Shown: positions 1-8,187 of the stretch, piece after piece
Layout of the letters: each line of letters starts with the position of its first letter
Position numbering within the stretch: position 1 is the first letter of the stretch
Source of the DNA: Streptomyces spinosisporus
GTDB lineage: Bacteria; Actinomycetota; Actinomycetes; Streptomycetales; Streptomycetaceae
Assembly: GCF_022698145.1 (NCBI RefSeq)
Contig: NZ_JALDAX010000012.1
Span: 1-64,000 of the forward strand
Direction of reading: 5' to 3'
Length of the DNA: 64,000 bases
Position numbers and translations under genes: made by a program
Notes under the pieces: generated by a model
Told to the model about the DNA's origin: nothing
Database searches by the model: none
The model's input: only the letters and a program-made list of their open reading frames with translations

Positions 1-60
1 TGTCGGCTTTGAGCGGAACACATAACTGAAGAGTGTGCTTGTTCGCTCGAAACCATTAGG
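1..60 (+). other. 23S-5S rRNA spacer (partial)
   Basis: Short non-coding stretch directly upstream of the 5S rRNA gene. It is AT-richer than its surroundings and has no start codon with a ribosome binding site. By position it is the internal transcribed spacer between 23S and 5S rRNA; the 23S gene itself lies outside the window. Confidence 0.75.
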
Positions 61-179
61 GTTTCGGTGGTTATAGCGTGAGGGAAACGCCCGGTTACAT
101 TCCGAACCCGGAAGCTAAGCCTTACAGCGCCGATGGTACTGCAGGGGGGACCCTGTGGGAGAGTAGGACGCCGCCGAAC
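61..179 (+). rRNA. rrf: 5S ribosomal RNA
   Basis: About 119 nt. The 5' end (GTTTCGGTGGTTATAGCG) and 3' end (ACGCCGCCGAAC) pair to form helix I. The interior holds the conserved loop CCGAACCCGGAAGCTAAGC and the helix V segment ending GGGAGAGTAGGACGCC. The sequence is that of actinobacterial 5S rRNA. It is the last gene of an rRNA operon and is followed at once by a strong terminator. Ends are exact to within one or two bases. A long reading frame across it is an artefact. Confidence 0.96.
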
Positions 180-190
180 AATCTTTGGGA

Positions 191-240
191 AGGACCCCTG
201 GTCCCCAGCGTTCAGCTGGGACCAGGGGTCCTTTTCTTTT
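191..240 (+). terminator. Rho-independent terminator of the rRNA operon
   Basis: Arms 191-209 and 215-233 form a nearly perfect GC-rich hairpin (AGGACCCCTGG pairs with CCAGGGGTCCT) with a short loop, followed by a T-rich run (CTTTTCTTTT). This is a classical intrinsic terminator placed 12 nt after the 5S rRNA. Confidence 0.93.
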
Positions 241-275
241 TACAATGCTTGCGGTACCGAAGACAGGAGTCACCG

Positions 276-2120
276 ATGTCCACCAACTCTCCCGACGATC
301 GACCTGAGCGCGACCAGCGGCGACGGGACGGTGGGGACCGCGGCGTCCGAGGCGGCTATCGCGGAGACCGTGGTGGGTTCCGCCGCGACGACCGCCGGGG
401 CGATCGTCGTGATGACCGTCGGGACGATCGGCGTGACGATCGCCGGGACGACAACCGCGGTGGCGGGTACGGGCGTCGGGACGATCGCGACCGTGACCGG
501 GGCTTCCGCCGTGACGACCGCGGTGGATTCCGGCGTGACGATCGCCGGGACGACAACCGCGGCGGTGGGTACGGGCGTCGGGACGAGCGGCGGGGTGATG
601 ACCGCGGTGATCGTGGTGCGCGGCCGGCGTACCAGCGCGACGACCGTGACCGTGGCCCCCGTCGGGATGACCGTGACCGCGACCGTGACCGCGGATTCCG
701 CCGCGATGACCGAGGCGACCGCGACCGGGGCTTCCGCCGCGATGACCGAGGCGACCGCGACCGGGGCTTCCGTCGCGACGATCGGGGTGACCGCAGGGAC
801 CGGCCCTCCTTCCGTCGTGACGACCGCGGCGATCGGGGTGGCCGCCCGTCCTTCCGCCGCGACGACCGTCGCGATGACCGCGGCGACCGCCCGTCATACC
901 GTCGTGATGACCGTCGTGACGACCGTCGCGATGACCGCGGCGACCGCCCGTCATACCGTCGTGATGACCGTCGTGACGACCGCCGCGATGACCGTGGCGA
1001 CCGTCCCTCCTTCCGTCGTGACGACCGCGGCGACCGTGGTGACCGCCCGTCCTACCGCCGTGACGACCGTCGCGATGACCGCCGTGACGACCGCGGCGGT
1101 GACCGTGGTGGCTTCCGACGTGACGACAACCGGGGTGACCGGGGTGACCGTGGTGGGTTCCGCGGCCGGGATGACCGTGGTGGACGTGGCTACGGTCCTC
1201 GTCGGGACGACCGTGGTGGTCGACCCGGAGGCTTCAGGGGGCGTGACGACCGGCGCGGTGGCGGCGGTGGCGGCGGCCGGTTCCGGGATGATCGACCCCG
1301 CGACCGTGACCGGGACCGCGACCGCGATCGCGAGCCGATCAAGCGGCTGCCCATCCCCGAGGACGTCACGGGCGACGAGATCGACAAGGACGTACGGCAG
1401 GAGTTGCAGAGCCTGCCGAAGGGGCTTGCTGAGGATGTCGCCAAGAACCTGGTGATGGTCGCGCGGCTCATCGACGAGGATCCCGAAGGCGCTTACGGAT
1501 ACTCCAAGGTGGCGTTGCGGCTGGCGTCGCGTGTCGCCGCCGTACGCGAGGCGGCCGGGTTCGCGGCGTACGCGAACCAGAAGTACGCCGAGGCGCTCGC
1601 CGAGTTCCGGGCCGCGCGGCGCATGACCGGCACCGTGGAGCTGTGGCCGGTGATGGCCGACTGCGAGCGTGGGCTCGGACGGCCGGAGAAGGCGCTGGAC
1701 ATGGCCGGGGCGCCCGAGGTGCAGAAGCTGGACAAGGCCGGGCAGGTGGAGATGCGGCTGGTCGCGGCCGGAGCCCGGCGCGACATGGACCAGCTCGACG
1801 CGGCCATCGTGACCCTGCAGAGCCCCGAGCTCGCCTCCAACTCGGTGCAGCCCTGGACCGCGCGGCTGCGTTACGCGTACGCGGACGCCCTGCTCGCCGC
1901 CGGTCGTGAGGGCGAGGCGCGGGAGTGGTTCGCGAAGGCCGTGGAGGCTGACCGCGACGGCAGCACGGACGCCTCGGACCGGCTCGCCGAGCTGGATGGC
2001 GTGGAGTTCGTCGACGCCTTCGACGGGAGCGACGAGGACGACGACATCGAGGCCGGTGCCGACGTCGACCTCGCTGAGAAGGACGAAGACCAGGACCAGG
2101 ACCGGGACGACAGGAACTGA
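276..2120 (+). CDS. Arg/Asp-rich repeat protein with C-terminal TPR-like domain
   Basis: 614 aa. The ATG at 276 has a good site (CAGGAG, 264-269); the frame upstream runs through the 5S gene and is not coding. Residues 1 to about 353 are low complexity, built from RDDR, GDR and GGFRR units with long runs of alternating Arg and Asp. Residues about 354-575 form an alpha-helical, TPR-like domain with repeated Ala/Leu helices (motifs such as YAEALAEF and GEAREWFAKAVE). The last 35 residues are almost all acidic. Function unknown. An Arg/Gly/Asp-rich disordered arm is typical of proteins that bind RNA or form condensates; the position beside an rRNA operon is suggestive but proves nothing. The repeat may vary in length between strains. 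Confidence 0.88.
   Translation: MSTNSPDDRPERDQRRRDGGDRGVRGGYRGDRGGFRRDDRRGDRRDDRRDDRRDDRRDDNRGGGYGRRDDRDRDRGFRRDDRGGFRRDDRRDDNRGGGYGRRDERRGDDRGDRGARPAYQRDDRDRGPRRDDRDRDRDRGFRRDDRGDRDRGFRRDDRGDRDRGFRRDDRGDRRDRPSFRRDDRGDRGGRPSFRRDDRRDDRGDRPSYRRDDRRDDRRDDRGDRPSYRRDDRRDDRRDDRGDRPSFRRDDRGDRGDRPSYRRDDRRDDRRDDRGGDRGGFRRDDNRGDRGDRGGFRGRDDRGGRGYGPRRDDRGGRPGGFRGRDDRRGGGGGGGRFRDDRPRDRDRDRDRDREPIKRLPIPEDVTGDEIDKDVRQELQSLPKGLAEDVAKNLVMVARLIDEDPEGAYGYSKVALRLASRVAAVREAAGFAAYANQKYAEALAEFRAARRMTGTVELWPVMADCERGLGRPEKALDMAGAPEVQKLDKAGQVEMRLVAAGARRDMDQLDAAIVTLQSPELASNSVQPWTARLRYAYADALLAAGREGEAREWFAKAVEADRDGSTDASDRLAELDGVEFVDAFDGSDEDDDIEAGADVDLAEKDEDQDQDRDDRN
340..1340 (+). repeat. Degenerate tandem repeats coding for RRDDR/GDR units
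   Basis: About 1 kb of imperfect short repeats made of permuted CGCGACGAC, CGTCGTGATGACC and GGTGACCG units. The register stays in multiples of 3, so the repeats code for Arg-Asp units in the frame of the gene at 276. Because the unit is so regular, the other frames also stay open (Val/Thr/Ala-rich on the plus strand, Arg/Ser-rich on the minus strand). Confidence 0.85.
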
Positions 2121-2128
2121 TCGTTGAC

Positions 2129-2161
2129 GAAGGGGCGGGGCCGTGCGGTCCCGCCCTTTCG
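2129..2161. terminator. Bidirectional hairpin terminator
   Basis: Hairpin with arms AAGGGGCGGGGC and GTCCCGCCCTTT around a 7-nt loop, between two convergent genes (ends at 2120 and 2166). A-rich on the left and T-rich on the right, so it could work in both directions. Confidence 0.7.
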
Positions 2162-2165
2162 TGTG

Positions 2166-3458
2166 TCAGAGGTCCAGCGTGCGCAGCACCAGCCCGGAGG
2201 CCGGCTTCGGGCCGAACGACGTCGACTTGCGCGGCATCGTCACTCCCTGGCGGGCCAGGTCGCGTACGACCTCCTCGCGGACCGGGTGCAGCAGTACCGC
2301 CGTACCGCCGTCGCGCTCCGCTTTTTCGACCGTGGCGGCCGTGTCGTGGATGTAGGCGATATGGGCCGGGGAGTCCTCGGGGATGTGCCAGACGTGGTCG
2401 AGGAGGGCGGCGTGCAGGACCGTCGCGTCCAGGGTGCGCCAGGCGGGGGGGCGGTCCGTCGGGATCGTACGGGCCAGGAGATCCGGGTCCGGCCGGTCGA
2501 CCAGGTGGTAGGCGCCGTCGCCGGCCAGCAGGAAGGCGTTGCCGTCGCGGGCGCTGTCGGCCAGCGCTTCGAGGGCTGACGGCAGGGACCCCGGCAGGTG
2601 CCGGATGCGGAAGAGGCCCTCCACGGCGGCGAGCGCGTCGGCCACCGGCACACCGTGCAGGAGGCGGTGGATGGCACGGACGCGCAGGGGGTAGCGGGCC
2701 GTGTCGACGAGGAGGACGAGGCCGTAGTCCCAAGGGCTGGGGGAGGTGTGCTCCGCGCGTAGACGGCGGTACGTCGCCCAGCGGTGGTGGCCGTCGGCGA
2801 TGAGGGCCTGGTGCTGTGCGAGGTCGGACTGGATGAGGGCGAGGTCGGCCGGATCGGTGACCGCCCACAGACGGTGGCTGTAGCCGTCCTCCGTGGTCGT
2901 GGCGAGCACCGGAGGGTGGTCGGCGACGCGCTCCACGATGTCGGCCGCGGCGGACGTCGAACCGTTGCCGCGGTAGGTCAGCAGCAGGGGTTCGAGGTTC
3001 GCGGAGGTGGCGCGCATCAGGTCCGCGCGGTCGGCGACGATGTGCGGCATGACGTCCTCGTGCGGCAGCACGACGCCCTCGGCGGGGTCGGAGACGCGCA
3101 GGGCGCCTATGATGCCGCGCTGCAGCATGCCGTCGTCGGCGCGCTGTTCGTAGACGTACAGACCCGGTTTGTCGTCGGCGGCGAGTACGCCCTCCGACTG
3201 CCAGCGGCGCAGGGTGTCCGACGCCTGCTCGTTGCGGGCGCTCGGTGTCGGGGCCTGGGGGAGGATCAGGCGGACGATGTTGTACGGGTCGGCCGACTGG
3301 AGATGGTGCAGGCCGTCGGGGCGTACGACCACGTCGTACGGCGGCGACGTCACTGCGGCCAGGCTGCCGACCCGGTCCGGGTCGTAACGGAGGCCTCGGA
3401 ACGGGGTGAGTTCCAGGCCCCGGAGCGCCGTTGCTTCCGAGTGACCTGCTGTGTTCAT
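2166..3458 (-). CDS. DUF1015 family protein
   Basis: 430 aa. Recognised by the DUF1015 pattern: an N-terminal block with SPPYDVV, NIVRL after DPYN, and a central block with ADGHHRW. The biochemical role of the family is not firmly established; bacterial members often sit with serine or phosphonate metabolism genes, but no such neighbour is present. Cytoplasmic, no membrane segments or signal. The ATG at 3458 has only a weak ribosome binding site. The gene is divergent from the HAD phosphatase, with less than 80 bp between them. Confidence 0.85.
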   Translation of the reverse strand: MNTAGHSEATALRGLELTPFRGLRYDPDRVGSLAAVTSPPYDVVVRPDGLHHLQSADPYNIVRLILPQAPTPSARNEQASDTLRRWQSEGVLAADDKPGLYVYEQRADDGMLQRGIIGALRVSDPAEGVVLPHEDVMPHIVADRADLMRATSANLEPLLLTYRGNGSTSAAADIVERVADHPPVLATTTEDGYSHRLWAVTDPADLALIQSDLAQHQALIADGHHRWATYRRLRAEHTSPSPWDYGLVLLVDTARYPLRVRAIHRLLHGVPVADALAAVEGLFRIRHLPGSLPSALEALADSARDGNAFLLAGDGAYHLVDRPDPDLLARTIPTDRPPAWRTLDATVLHAALLDHVWHIPEDSPAHIAYIHDTAATVEKAERDGGTAVLLHPVREEVVRDLARQGVTMPRKSTSFGPKPASGLVLRTLDL

Positions 3459-3530
3459 CCCGGCATCGTACGTGTGTCAGAGGCGTGAGGGATGATCGAG
3501 GGAAAGCCGTCGAGCGAGGAGCGATGTGGA

Positions 3531-4559
3531 ATGAGCCAGAGCGTCAGGACGAGGCCCGAGGGCAGTGGCCAGGCCCTGAGCGAGGCATACGACACGGCGC
3601 TGCTCGACCTGGACGGGGTGGTGTACGCGGGGGGCAGTGCCATCGCCCACGCCGTCGAGTCGCTGGCCACCGCCCGGGCGGGCGGGATGCATCTCGCGTA
3701 CGTCACCAACAACGCGCTGCGGACTCCGGACGCGGTGGCCGGTCATCTGACCGAGCTGGGGATCCCGACCGGTGCCGAGGACGTCATCACCTCCGCACAG
3801 GCGGTCGCGCGGCTGATCAGCGAGCAGATGCCGGCGGGCGCGCGGGTGCTGGTGATCGGCGGGGAGGGACTGAAGGTCGCGCTGCGCGAGCGAGGGCTCG
3901 AGCCCGTCGATTCGGCCGAGGACGATCCGGCGGCGGTCGTGCAGGGGTACGGCGGTCCCGATCTGACGTGGGGACGTTTCGCCGAGGCGTGCTACGCCAT
4001 CGCACGCGGGGTGCCGTGGTACGCCTCCAACACCGACCTGACGATTCCCGGCGCGCGCGGGATCGCACCGGGCAACGGCGCGGCGGTGGAGGTCGTGCGG
4101 ATAGCGACCGGCGCCGATCCGCAGGTCGCGGGCAAGCCGCTGCCCCCGATGCACCGGGAGACGATTCTGCGTACGGGCGCCGAGCGGCCGTTGGTGGTCG
4201 GGGACCGGCTGGACACGGACATCGAGGGGGCGTTCAATGGCGAGGTGGACTCGCTGCTCGTCCTGACCGGCGTCACCGACGCGGCACAGCTTCTCGCGGC
4301 GCCGCCGCAGCACCGGCCGACGTATGTCGACGCGGATCTGCGCGGAATGCTCACCGGACAGCCGGAGGTCACCGGGCTGGATGACGGCTTCCGGTGCGGC
4401 GGCTGGACGGCCACGGCGTCCTCGGAGCGGCTTGAACTGGACGGTGACGGGGAGGCCTTGGACGGTCTGCGGGCGCTGTGCGCGGCGGCCTGGACGTCGG
4501 CAGGCGAGGGTGTGTGCGAGCTGGACGCGGGGAAGGCGCTGGGCCGGCTGGAGCTGTGA
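3531..4559 (+). CDS. HAD-superfamily class IIA phosphatase (NagD/PNPase-like)
   Basis: 342 aa. HAD motif I is LLDLDGVVYAG (Asp26 nucleophile, Asp28), motif II is the Thr in YVTNN, and motif IV is VGDRLDTDIEGA. The spacing, with a large cap between motifs II and III, fits the NagD/p-nitrophenylphosphatase class. About 60 C-terminal residues extend beyond the usual domain. The substrate cannot be read from sequence. I chose ATG 3531 because AGGAG lies 9 nt upstream; an in-frame ATG at 3492 would add 13 residues. A cytosolic phosphatase of small metabolites is the safe call. Confidence 0.85.
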   Translation: MSQSVRTRPEGSGQALSEAYDTALLDLDGVVYAGGSAIAHAVESLATARAGGMHLAYVTNNALRTPDAVAGHLTELGIPTGAEDVITSAQAVARLISEQMPAGARVLVIGGEGLKVALRERGLEPVDSAEDDPAAVVQGYGGPDLTWGRFAEACYAIARGVPWYASNTDLTIPGARGIAPGNGAAVEVVRIATGADPQVAGKPLPPMHRETILRTGAERPLVVGDRLDTDIEGAFNGEVDSLLVLTGVTDAAQLLAAPPQHRPTYVDADLRGMLTGQPEVTGLDDGFRCGGWTATASSERLELDGDGEALDGLRALCAAAWTSAGEGVCELDAGKALGRLEL

Positions 4560-4676
4560 GGCGACGGTTGCGGAGTTCGCGGTGGGGAGTTCGCTGTGAG
4601 CCGGAGCACATGCTGGACGGCGCTCGGGGTACCTGTGCATCGCCCGGTCGCGGTGACCAGCCATCGTGGTGGGATG

Positions 4677-4695
4677 CGAGGGTAGGCTAACCTAA
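4677..4695 (+). promoter_or_regulatory. Iron box (DmdR/IdeR-type operator) over the -10 region
   Basis: 19-bp site matching 16 of 19 positions of the DtxR/IdeR/DmdR consensus TTAGGTTAGGCTAACCTAA; the right half (TAGGCTAACCTAA) is perfect. It contains TAACCT at 4688-4693, which stands 6 nt before the GTG of the permease and can serve as the -10 of a leaderless promoter. A Fe2+-loaded regulator bound here would block transcription, so the importer should be made under iron starvation. Confidence 0.88.
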
Positions 4696-4699
4696 CTGC

Positions 4700-5743
4700 G
4701 TGTTGGTCGACAGTCCTCCCGAACAGCGCGCGGAGACCGCCCCCGCGCCCCCAACCCGCCGGGCGATACGTGCCTTTGGGCTCCTCCTCGCTCTCGCCGT
4801 CCTGGTGCTCGTCGCATTGGCGAGCATCGCGATCGGCGCGAAAGAGCTGTCCCTGGAGCAGGTGTGGCACGGGCTGTTCCAGGACACGGGGTCGTACGGC
4901 GACGTCGTCGTGGACGAGCGGCTGTCGCGGACGGCCCTCGGACTGCTCGCCGGCGTGGCACTCGGCCTCGCCGGTGCGGTCCTCCAGGCGCTCACCCGCA
5001 ATCCGCTGGCCGACCCCGGACTGCTCGGCCTCAACGCGGGCGCGTCGGCCGCGGTCGTCACGGCCATCACGTACTTCGGTGTCACCAGCCTGAGCGGCTA
5101 TGTCTGGTTCGCCTTCGCCGGAGCGGCGGCCGTCGGTGCGCTGGTCTGGTTCCTCGGGGGCAGCCGGAGTGCGACGCCGGTGCGGCTCGCGCTCGCCGGT
5201 ACCGCCATCAGTGCCGCGCTGTACGGCTATCTGCAGGCCGTGATGATCACCGACGAGGCGGCGCTGAACAAGATGCGCTTCTGGACGGTCGGTTCGCTCG
5301 CCTCGGCGACCGACTCGACCATCCTTCAGGTGTTGCCGTTCATCGCGGTCGGCTCGGTCCTCTCCCTCGTGCTCGCCCGTCCGCTCAACGCCGTGGCCTT
5401 GGGCGACGACACCGCCAAGGCGCTCGGCGCCGACCTGAACCGGACCCGGGCGCTGTCCATGCTCGCCGCGACCGTGCTGTGCGGGGCGGCCACGGCGGCG
5501 TGCGGGCCGATCGCCTTCGTCGGGCTGATGGTTCCGCACGTCGTACGGTCCTTCACCGGGCCCGACCTGCGCTGGATCCTGCCGTACGCCGCGATCCTGT
5601 CGCCCGTCCTGCTGCTCGGCGCGGACGTGCTCGGCCGGGTCGTCGCCCGTCCCTCCGAGCTGCAGGTCGGCATCGTCACCGCGATCATCGGCGGGCCGGT
5701 CTTCATCTTTCTCGTACGACGGCGAAGGACGGCGCAGCTGTGA
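4700..5743 (+). CDS. Iron-siderophore ABC transporter permease (FecCD family)
   Basis: 347 aa, the usual FecCD length. A short charged N-terminus precedes about ten hydrophobic segments. Family landmarks: the TRNPLADPGLLGLNAGAS block, in which the Gly-rich loop contacts the ATPase, and CGPIAFVGLMVPH near residue 270. It forms the inner-membrane channel together with the next gene. The GTG at 4700 has no Shine-Dalgarno sequence; TAACCT 6 nt upstream suggests a leaderless mRNA. First gene of a three-gene iron-uptake operon; no substrate-binding protein is present in the window, so it must be encoded elsewhere. Confidence 0.92.
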   Translation: MLVDSPPEQRAETAPAPPTRRAIRAFGLLLALAVLVLVALASIAIGAKELSLEQVWHGLFQDTGSYGDVVVDERLSRTALGLLAGVALGLAGAVLQALTRNPLADPGLLGLNAGASAAVVTAITYFGVTSLSGYVWFAFAGAAAVGALVWFLGGSRSATPVRLALAGTAISAALYGYLQAVMITDEAALNKMRFWTVGSLASATDSTILQVLPFIAVGSVLSLVLARPLNAVALGDDTAKALGADLNRTRALSMLAATVLCGAATAACGPIAFVGLMVPHVVRSFTGPDLRWILPYAAILSPVLLLGADVLGRVVARPSELQVGIVTAIIGGPVFIFLVRRRRTAQL

Positions 5744-6777
5744 AGAGCACCCGTGTGGTGAGGTCCCCGGGCGGGCTCTCCGTGCGCCTGGATGTACGGG
5801 CCGCCCTCGTCGTCGTCCTGCTTTTGCTCGCCGCGCTCGCCGCGAGCGTCGTACTGATCGGCACCGGCGACTTCCCCATCTCGGCCGGCGATGTGCTCAA
5901 GACCCTTGCCGGGAACGGAAACGCGGGACAGGAGTTCATCGTCAACGAGCTGCGGCTGCCGCGGGTCCTGGTCGGGCTGCTGGTCGGCGCCTCGCTCGGA
6001 CTGGGCGGCGCGCTGTTCCAGGCCGTCACCCGCAATCCGCTCAGCAGCCCCGATGTGCTCGGGCTCGGCCAGGGGGCGACCGCCGGGGCGCTGGTGATGA
6101 TCGTGCTGTTCTCCGGCAGCGCCACCGAGGTCACGGTGGGTGCGCTGGTGGGTGGGCTGGCGACCGGGCTCGCCATCTATCTGCTCGCCTGGAAGCAGGG
6201 GGTGCACGGGTATCGGCTGGTGCTGGTCGGCATCGGTGTCTCCGCGATCGTCACAGCGGTCAACGGCTATCTGCTCACCGTGTCCGACATCGTGGACGCC
6301 ACCCGTGCGGTCGTCTGGATGACCGGGTCGCTCAGCGGCCGCGACTGGGAGCAGGTCTGGCCGCTGCTCGGGCTGTGCGCCGTGCTGGTCCCGCTCGTCC
6401 TCGTCAACGCGCGCGGGCTGCGGATGATGGAGATGGGCGACGACGTCTCCGGTGCCCTGGGGGTACGCGTGGAGCGCGTCCGGGCCCTGCTGATGGTGGC
6501 CGCGGTCCTGCTCACCGCGACCGCCACCGCCGCCGCGGGTCCCGTCAGCTTCGTGGCCCTCACCGCGCCACAACTCGCCCGCCGCCTCACCCGTTCACCG
6601 GGCCCCAACCTCCTGTCGTCCCTGTGCATGGGCGCCGCCCTACTCGTCACCGCCGACTGGGCCTCCCAACGAACCTTCGGCGCCGACCAACTGCCCGTCG
6701 GCGTGGTCACCGGAGTCCTCGGCGGGGTCTACCTGCTGTGGCTACTGGTCACAGAACGCAGGGCGGGGCGGATATGA
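5740..6777 (+). CDS. Iron-siderophore ABC transporter permease (FecCD family), second subunit
   Basis: 345 aa. Starts at GTG 5740, overlapping the previous stop in GTGA, so it is translationally coupled. Hydrophobic throughout with about ten membrane segments, and the same TRNPLSSPDVLGLGQGA block and GPVSFVALTAPQLAR motif as its partner. Two different permeases form a heterodimer, as in FecCD, FepDG and FhuB halves. The FepDG/FecCD type points to catecholate or hydroxamate ferric siderophores; the exact ligand is not visible. Confidence 0.92.
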   Translation: MKSTRVVRSPGGLSVRLDVRAALVVVLLLLAALAASVVLIGTGDFPISAGDVLKTLAGNGNAGQEFIVNELRLPRVLVGLLVGASLGLGGALFQAVTRNPLSSPDVLGLGQGATAGALVMIVLFSGSATEVTVGALVGGLATGLAIYLLAWKQGVHGYRLVLVGIGVSAIVTAVNGYLLTVSDIVDATRAVVWMTGSLSGRDWEQVWPLLGLCAVLVPLVLVNARGLRMMEMGDDVSGALGVRVERVRALLMVAAVLLTATATAAAGPVSFVALTAPQLARRLTRSPGPNLLSSLCMGAALLVTADWASQRTFGADQLPVGVVTGVLGGVYLLWLLVTERRAGRI

Positions 6778-7007
6778 ACGGGCTGGAGGGGCTGGGCGGG
6801 GGTTCGGCGGTGAGGCCTGCCGGTGGCTCGGTGGTGGATGCGGGCGCGGGCGCGGTGGCGAGTCCGGACCCAGACACCGCAACCACCCCGGACCCAAACC
6901 CCGCACCCACCCCGACCCTGAGCATGTCGACAAAGCCGGACGCGCGTACATCGACAAAGCCGGGTGGGTGTGGCCCGGACGTTGCGACGAACACCCGAAG
7001 GAGCACT

Positions 7008-7814
7008 GTGAACCGTCTGTCTGCCGAGAGTGTGACTCTTGCCTACGATCAGCGGGTCATCGCCGAGGAGTTGTCGGTGGAGATCCCGGACAACTCCTTC
7101 ACTGTGATCGTCGGGCCGAACGCGTGCGGCAAGTCGACGTTGTTGCGGGCGCTTTCGCGGATGTTGAAGCCGAACCGGGGGCGGGTGCTGCTCGACGGGC
7201 AGGTCATTCAGTCGATGCCGGCCAAGAAGGTCGCGCGCACGCTGGGGCTGCTGCCGCAGTCGTCGATCGCGCCGGACGGCATCACCGTCGCCGACCTGGT
7301 GGGCCGCGGCCGCTACCCGCACCAGGGCATCCTGCGCCAGTGGTCGACGGAGGACGAACGGGTCGTACAGGAGTCGATGGCGCAGACCGGGGTCACCGAG
7401 CTCGCCGATCGCTATGTCGACGAATTGTCCGGCGGTCAGCGGCAGCGGGTGTGGATCGCCATGGCACTCGCCCAGCAGACGCCCCTGCTGCTGCTCGACG
7501 AACCGACGACCTACCTCGACATCCAGCACCAGATCGACGTCCTCGACCTGTGCGCCGAACTCCACGAGGAACAGGGCCGCACCCTGGTCGCCGTACTGCA
7601 CGACCTCAACCACGCCGCCCGCTACGCCACCCACCTGATCGCCTTGCGCGAGGGACGGATCGTCGCCGAGGGAGCGCCGAACGACATCGTCACGGCCGAA
7701 CTGGTCGAGGAGGTCTTCGGGCTGCGCTGCCAGGTCATCGACGACCCGGAGACGGGAACCCCGCTGGTGGTGCCCGCAGCGCGGAAGGCGCGGGCCGCTA
7801 CAGCAGCTTCCTGA
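7008..7814 (+). CDS. Iron-siderophore ABC transporter ATP-binding protein
   Basis: 268 aa from GTG 7008, which has a strong site (GAAGGAG at 6997-7003). Walker A is GPNACGKST, Q-loop LLPQ, signature LSGGQRQRVWIA, Walker B LLLLDEPTTYLD and the H-loop His is in AVLHDLNHA, as in FepC/FhuC. It powers the two FecCD permeases. The frame is open back to ATG 6774, which overlaps the permease stop (ATGA); that start would add 78 residues of Gly/Pro/Thr-rich sequence with no ABC homology, so I prefer 7008. The 3' end overlaps the convergent gene by 17 bp. Confidence 0.93.
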   Translation: MNRLSAESVTLAYDQRVIAEELSVEIPDNSFTVIVGPNACGKSTLLRALSRMLKPNRGRVLLDGQVIQSMPAKKVARTLGLLPQSSIAPDGITVADLVGRGRYPHQGILRQWSTEDERVVQESMAQTGVTELADRYVDELSGGQRQRVWIAMALAQQTPLLLLDEPTTYLDIQHQIDVLDLCAELHEEQGRTLVAVLHDLNHAARYATHLIALREGRIVAEGAPNDIVTAELVEEVFGLRCQVIDDPETGTPLVVPAARKARAATAAS

Positions 7815-8145
7815 GCAGCAGCAGGTCCCGCAGTCCGGCCTCCAGCTTCACCCGGCCCGAGCCCCACGCCCGGGCGAAGTGCAGTTCGCCGGAGACCAGC
7901 GCCACCAGGTCGTCGCCCTTCATGGCCAGTCTGATCTGGGCCTTCTCCCGCGGAGGGCCCTGGACCGTGTCCTCGACCACGATCCGGCCCCCGGTCATCC
8001 GGCCGACGAAGGTGATGTCGAGGTCGGTGATCCGGCAGCTGACGGAGCGGTCCAGGGCGACGGCCGTACGGACGTCCCCCTCGGCGCTGCGCATGTTGTC
8101 CGAGAGCTTTTCGAGTGCGGCGCGGCACTCCTCGATCGTGGCCAT
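7798..8145 (-). CDS. SCP2 sterol-binding-like domain protein
   Basis: 115 aa. It has the fold pattern of small SCP2-type lipid-binding proteins: an N-terminal helix, then beta strands with an RITDLDITFVGRMTGG segment and the characteristic AQIRLAMKGDDLVALVSGE block, which forms the hydrophobic pocket in this family. Probably a cytosolic lipid carrier or binding protein; its ligand is unknown. The ATG at 8145 lacks a Shine-Dalgarno sequence but has TACCGT 8 nt upstream on the minus strand, so the mRNA may be leaderless. Divergent from the small gene at 8188. Confidence 0.8.
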   Translation of the reverse strand: MATIEECRAALEKLSDNMRSAEGDVRTAVALDRSVSCRITDLDITFVGRMTGGRIVVEDTVQGPPREKAQIRLAMKGDDLVALVSGELHFARAWGSGRVKLEAGLRDLLLLRKLL

Positions 8146-8153
8146 CGAGATCG

Positions 8154-8181
8154 ACGGTACCCCAGGGCTTCGGGGTAGCGT
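8154..8181. promoter_or_regulatory. Back-to-back -10 elements of two leaderless promoters
   Basis: TACCGT on the minus strand (8159-8154) lies 8 nt before the start at 8145, and TAGCGT on the plus strand (8176-8181) lies 6 nt before the ATG at 8188. Neither gene has a Shine-Dalgarno sequence. This is the usual layout of leaderless divergent transcription in actinobacteria. No convincing -35 elements seen. Confidence 0.5.
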
Positions 8182-8187
8182 CTGGGC

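Noticed and set aside
340..1340. CRISPR-like array
   Set aside because: Repeats are contiguous, degenerate and coding; there are no unique spacers and no cas genes.
115..1471. Long minus- and plus-strand reading frames antisense to or shifted from the Arg/Asp repeat gene (Arg/Ser- or Val/Thr-rich)
   Set aside because: They are produced by the repeat period being a multiple of three in GC-rich DNA, run through the 5S rRNA in part, and have no ribosome binding site or family resemblance.
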